From Ceratotherium simum simum (lineage: Eukaryota > Chordata > Mammalia > Perissodactyla > Rhinocerotidae), in the NCBI RefSeq assembly GCF_000283155.1, contig NW_004454159.1:20221253-20285252 (forward strand): 64,000 nucleotides of DNA, read 5' to 3'. Every line of letters begins with the position of its first letter. Position 1 is the stretch's first letter. The notes beneath the pieces are model-generated. The model saw only the letters and a list, made by a program, of their open reading frames with translations, searched no databases and had not been told where the DNA came from. The translations under genes were made by a program, and so were the position numbers. Below are positions 60,181 through 64,000 of the stretch, one piece after another.

Positions 60181-63100
60181 ATTGCAGAGAGAGGAGGGCC
60201 TCAAGGCTGGCTCCACTGGGTCCACATCTTTTGTCTGTTTTCCACATAGAGAGCCCAGGCAAAAACATTGCTGGGAATTATCAGGATTTTCGTATATCTT
60301 GCATTTATGTGGCATTTTAAATTCTTTAAAAGCACCATCACGTGTATAATCAGTTATAGCGCACCTGCTTTCCTGGGTCTGGTAGAGCGTGTCTGTTGCA
60401 TTTTAAAGACTAAAGATAAAGATGCTTTACCCAGAAGGGTTATGCTGTGTCAGAATAACAGATTGCAATGGCATCCTGTTTGTTGGCAGATTTTTGTCTG
60501 ATGATTTCTTTGTCACCCACAAAACCCTCAGGGCTAAAATGGAAGCCTACTCTTAAAAAAAAAATCATTATTCAAGTAAGAGAAAAGTGTCTATTATAAC
60601 TTATAGCTTAGGTGTGACCTTGGGAAAATTGTTTAAATCAAGTTAACAACCTAATTTGAAAAAAAAAAACCAAAAACCAGCCCAGGAATTGGGAGTGTAA
60701 TAAGATCTTAGAAACTCAGGGATGAATTTGGTCCCTTTATCTTTTGGTGAAATTTGTTTGAGAACTTGGAGCATAGCCCATTCTGACAGCTTTGGTATAT
60801 AATCATTGATTACAATAGTATGTCATTAATAGTCATAACTGTTGTTAACTAGAACAGTTGTGATTTTTACTTTGAAGTTTCCTATTAAACTCAACATGTT
60901 ATTAAAATACGTTTTCAAAAAAATGCACTTGCTAATGTACATTTAATAGACTGAAACGATACCTGTTGATTGTGAAGATCTTTTTCACCTGAACGAGTTG
61001 TTGCTGTGTTAGAATGCCAGGGCATGATTGTGCTTCTTCTAGAGTCTCTACTAAGTTGTGTGCTTTTCTGACATTGAGAGTTTTTGCTGGAAAAGTGGTA
61101 GAGAAAAGAAACTCACAATGAGATGTATTATACAAGATGATGATGATGATGATGATGATGATGCCCATTAATGAGAACTCTGACATCTTTTGGAGTGGGC
61201 TTCTACTGTAGCATCAACCAAGACTGAAAGAGTAGTTTCCTTTTGAGCTCCTTCCCACCCCCAAGTAAGTTTCCCTGATGAATTATTTACTCAGAAGGCC
61301 ATTTCCTTTCTAATATCAAAAACGCAATCAATAATTATTAATCTTTATACAGCGCCTAGCATCTAGCTGCCCAAGGAATGTTCGTTGAATTCAGTAACAC
61401 TGTAAATTATGTTTAAGTACTTCTAATGCCATATTCTGTTGGGTTTTATGACAGCGTTCGAAGGTCGTCAAAGAACACGTCATTGCTCTGGTTTTACAGG
61501 TGAAGAGACCGAGGTTTAGAACTCAGACAGTGTCGTTCTTTAGCAAACGTGTATAGAGTGTGCACTACAATGAAAAAGAAGCACCTCCCTTGCTCTTGAC
61601 TTTACTGCCGGGTCCCTGCTTCCTAACATTCTACTTTAGGTTACGATTTTATTGAGCATCTATGGACTCTCTCTCTAGGAAGAAAAAAAAGGTGTACCTA
61701 TTACAAACACATAAACCTTTGCTTCCATAATTACCGTGTTTCTCAGACTCCACAAAGTCTTTGAACCCCAGGTAAAGAATCTCTGATTTAACAATTGCTT
61801 GTCAGCAAGCCATTGAATTAAGTGGCTTACTTAGGGGCCAAACAGCTTGACTACTGAGAAGCAACAGGGACCCCATGCTTCTTTTTCCTCCCCTAATGCT
61901 TTTCCCACTACCCCACGCTGATTTTGAAATGATGAACAACAAATGAGATATTAGGAAAACACTCTGTAGATGTACTGAGCGTTCTACAAATAAAAATGCA
62001 AACAGATCTCTAAGTGGCAGGGGAAATCCAGGCCATGCATTTTGTAGTGTGGTTTCTGTTCATATATTAGGAAGCCTGCTGGAACCCCACTCAACTGTTA
62101 GTTGCCAGCTGTTTGGTTTAATCTGATCATTTACAAAAATATAGCAGTCCTCCCTGGTGCGTATGTTAAATACTGATATCACTGAAATAAATGCTGTGCC
62201 TGTGGCATCCATTTTTGCAAATGCTTTCTAGATATGGGTTGTGAGAGCTGGTTTAATTCTAATTGCAGAAATATCAATGGGATTTATATCTGTCTTCCTG
62301 AGATGGCTGGAAAGAAGGAATTTAAGTACTTAAAGTTAGAGACCACATTTTGATTTTTGTTCTATACTGGAAAGAACCATGTTGATTTGAAGAACTCATT
62401 AATGTGCAAGTTAGTACTAGTAGTTTCTCTTAATTAAATTTTGCTGGATGGTGGAAATATAAGAAATATATGAGGTATTACAAAATTTCTGATTTTTGAG
62501 GGTCGAGAAAAAGCCGATGGATATTTCTACCGTGCATATTAGTTTAAAAATAATTCAATAATGACTTCCTTTGTTTCAGTCCAGCATTAAAAGAGGGACA
62601 TGAAGGAGGCTTGCCTGTCTTTCTTCACCAAATAGCAGTTTTGCAGACCCTTACAAGTTCCCATATGTTAGTGAAAAACATTTTCCAAGAAATTGGCAGC
62701 ATTGCACTTTGTAACTGATGCCAGCTTCTTCCTTGGGCCAATTCAACAGAGAAGAGAAGAAAAAAAAAATGCCTTGTTTTAGTGGCTGAATTACTCTGAC
62801 AAGCTTTCACATTGCCCCTCCTCTTATTAATATTCTTTTTGATGTGAGCTTGTAAAACAGAGGATTGGCTGTTAATCTCCAAGATCTCAAGGGCTTTTGG
62901 CAGTGGCCCATAATTGATGTGTTCACATGGCTGTTGTCTGACTACTAATGATTAGACAGCAGTGTTATCTACCAGCTACATCAGTGTTGCTTATAAATCA
63001 CACTTGATAAACTGCAGTTTCATTTCTTCAAAGAGTCCGTACATGTCTACGTACTTTCATAGAACTGCCAGAGGCATTTCATGATTCTATGACAGTTTAG

Positions 63101-64000
63101 ATTAGGTTTATTTTTCATTTCTGTTTGACAAAATATTAGACTTGCTAACACATGTGAAAGAGAATTTTTTTGTTTCTCTAACAGGGCGCTTGGAGAATGA
63201 TAGGCAGAGAAAGATTACCTGCTCTCCATGAGAAGGTGTACAGATTGGGGTGCCAGGCCATATTTTTGTCTTTGCTATTCATATTGAGGTGAATGGAGTG
63301 GGACCAGGCCACTCAGAAAGAAGAGAAGAGCTACCGGGGAGGAAATTCTCAGAATGTGGGCCTGTACTCAGATTGTGACATGGCTGGAGTAGGCCATCTA
63401 GAACTGTGAGATTGCACTAACTGTTTAGTCATAGTACGTGCTGAACCCATGCATCAAGGTATGACTCCGCTTTATAGAAGGACAAGAGCAAGCAAGAAGG
63501 TTTTACCAGAGCAAAAGGTAACAGCCGCAGAAATCATATCTGCCCCTGTGGGGACACTTCGCTGGCCCCAGACACACCCAGAGAACTCTGGGCACTGCAG
63601 AGATGAAACCAGGTTGCGCACTGCATACACACGGTGGGCTTTGATTGGGAACCTCTGCTGAGTCTTGGGCCCTTATTCTACTATAAACTCTTGTGCCCTT
63701 GAGCTAGCTTTCCTCATCTATAATACTTAAAAAACCAGAAAACAAAAACCTAAATAACTTCTCAGATTGTTTTGCTGCTCTCCTTCTGTACTTTTGCATA
63801 GCCCTGCGCCGTGTTATTCCAGAGCTTCTCGAAGTCTTTTTGCTAACGTTAGCTAATTACTCTTCACTTAATTTTTGAGATCAAATATTAGATTTCAAAG
63901 AAGTAGTTATATCACAATTATTTGTGATTTTAAGAAATAGATTTTTTTTTTTTTACTGGGTTTAAACAATCATTGCTTTTAAGAGAACTTTATATGAGTT
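60181..64000 (+). other. intron, candidate conserved element near 62.6-63.1 kb
   Basis: Mostly unique intronic sequence. Around 62640-63080 it becomes rich in homeodomain-type cores, including the palindrome-like CTAATGATTAG (62945-62955) and CATAATTGATG. No exon of ZNF608 is found up to the window end. Confidence 0.35.
61136..61163 (+). repeat. (GAT)9 microsatellite
   Basis: Nine uninterrupted GAT units in the ZNF608 intron; length is likely polymorphic. Confidence 0.92.

Larger units (their letters stand above)
37266..64000 (+). other. ZNF608: ZNF608 intron following the first coding exon (continues past window)
   Basis: The donor GTAGGA at 37266 starts this intron. No segment downstream encodes the expected continuation (Val-Asp-Pro-Leu-Phe...) of ZNF608, so the rest of the window is a single long intron of more than 26 kb. 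It is nearly repeat-free to 42.55 kb, then holds eight ERE copies, six of them antisense to the gene, plus L2 and L1 blocks. Short reading frames inside it look fortuitous. Confidence 0.8.

Noticed and set aside
61136..61163. Regular short repeats considered as a CRISPR array
   Set aside because: A simple (GAT)n microsatellite in a mammalian intron; no spacers.

Overview
This is vertebrate nuclear DNA from a placental mammal, most likely an odd-toed ungulate (horse, rhinoceros or tapir lineage). The lineage call rests on about sixteen copies or fragments of a tRNA-derived SINE of the equine repetitive element (ERE) type, with pol III box A/box B-like heads and a characteristic tail. Older mammalian repeats (L1, L2, MIR, MaLR-type LTRs, MER5A, a CR1/L3 fossil) fill much of the rest. 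One 100-base run of N is an assembly gap inside an ERE copy. Repeat family names are assigned from remembered consensus sequences, not from a database search.

One protein-coding gene is clearly recognisable: ZNF608 on the + strand. A 302-codon coding exon starts at the ATG at 36360 and ends at a phase-0 splice donor after base 37265. It encodes the conserved N-terminus of ZNF608. The rest of the protein, including its zinc finger, lies beyond the window.

Layout. 1-26 kb is intergenic sequence dense in nested repeats, with repeat-poor islands at 7.4-11.1 kb. 26-31.5 kb is mostly unique sequence with one ERE; it holds a paired-CCAAT motif and a possible small exon. 31.5-36.2 kb is the likely ZNF608 promoter and 5' untranslated region, with CCAAT boxes, TATA-like motifs, modest CpG enrichment and two candidate donors of non-coding first exons. 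36.17-37.27 kb is the coding exon. From 37.27 kb to the end is one ZNF608 intron, because the next coding exon is not found. That intron is repeat-poor as far as 42.5 kb. It contains an isolated, very CpG-dense block at 46.1 kb, and is then invaded by EREs, L2 and L1, mostly in antisense orientation.

I see no undescribed gene system. The most useful leads are the CpG block at 46.1 kb, the inverted CCAAT pair at 32.5 kb, the upstream ORF that overlaps the ZNF608 start, a possible SINE 3' transduction at 47.8 kb, and several repeat-in-repeat stacks that give relative insertion ages. All promoter, enhancer and non-coding exon calls are inference from motifs and need transcript, chromatin or comparative data.
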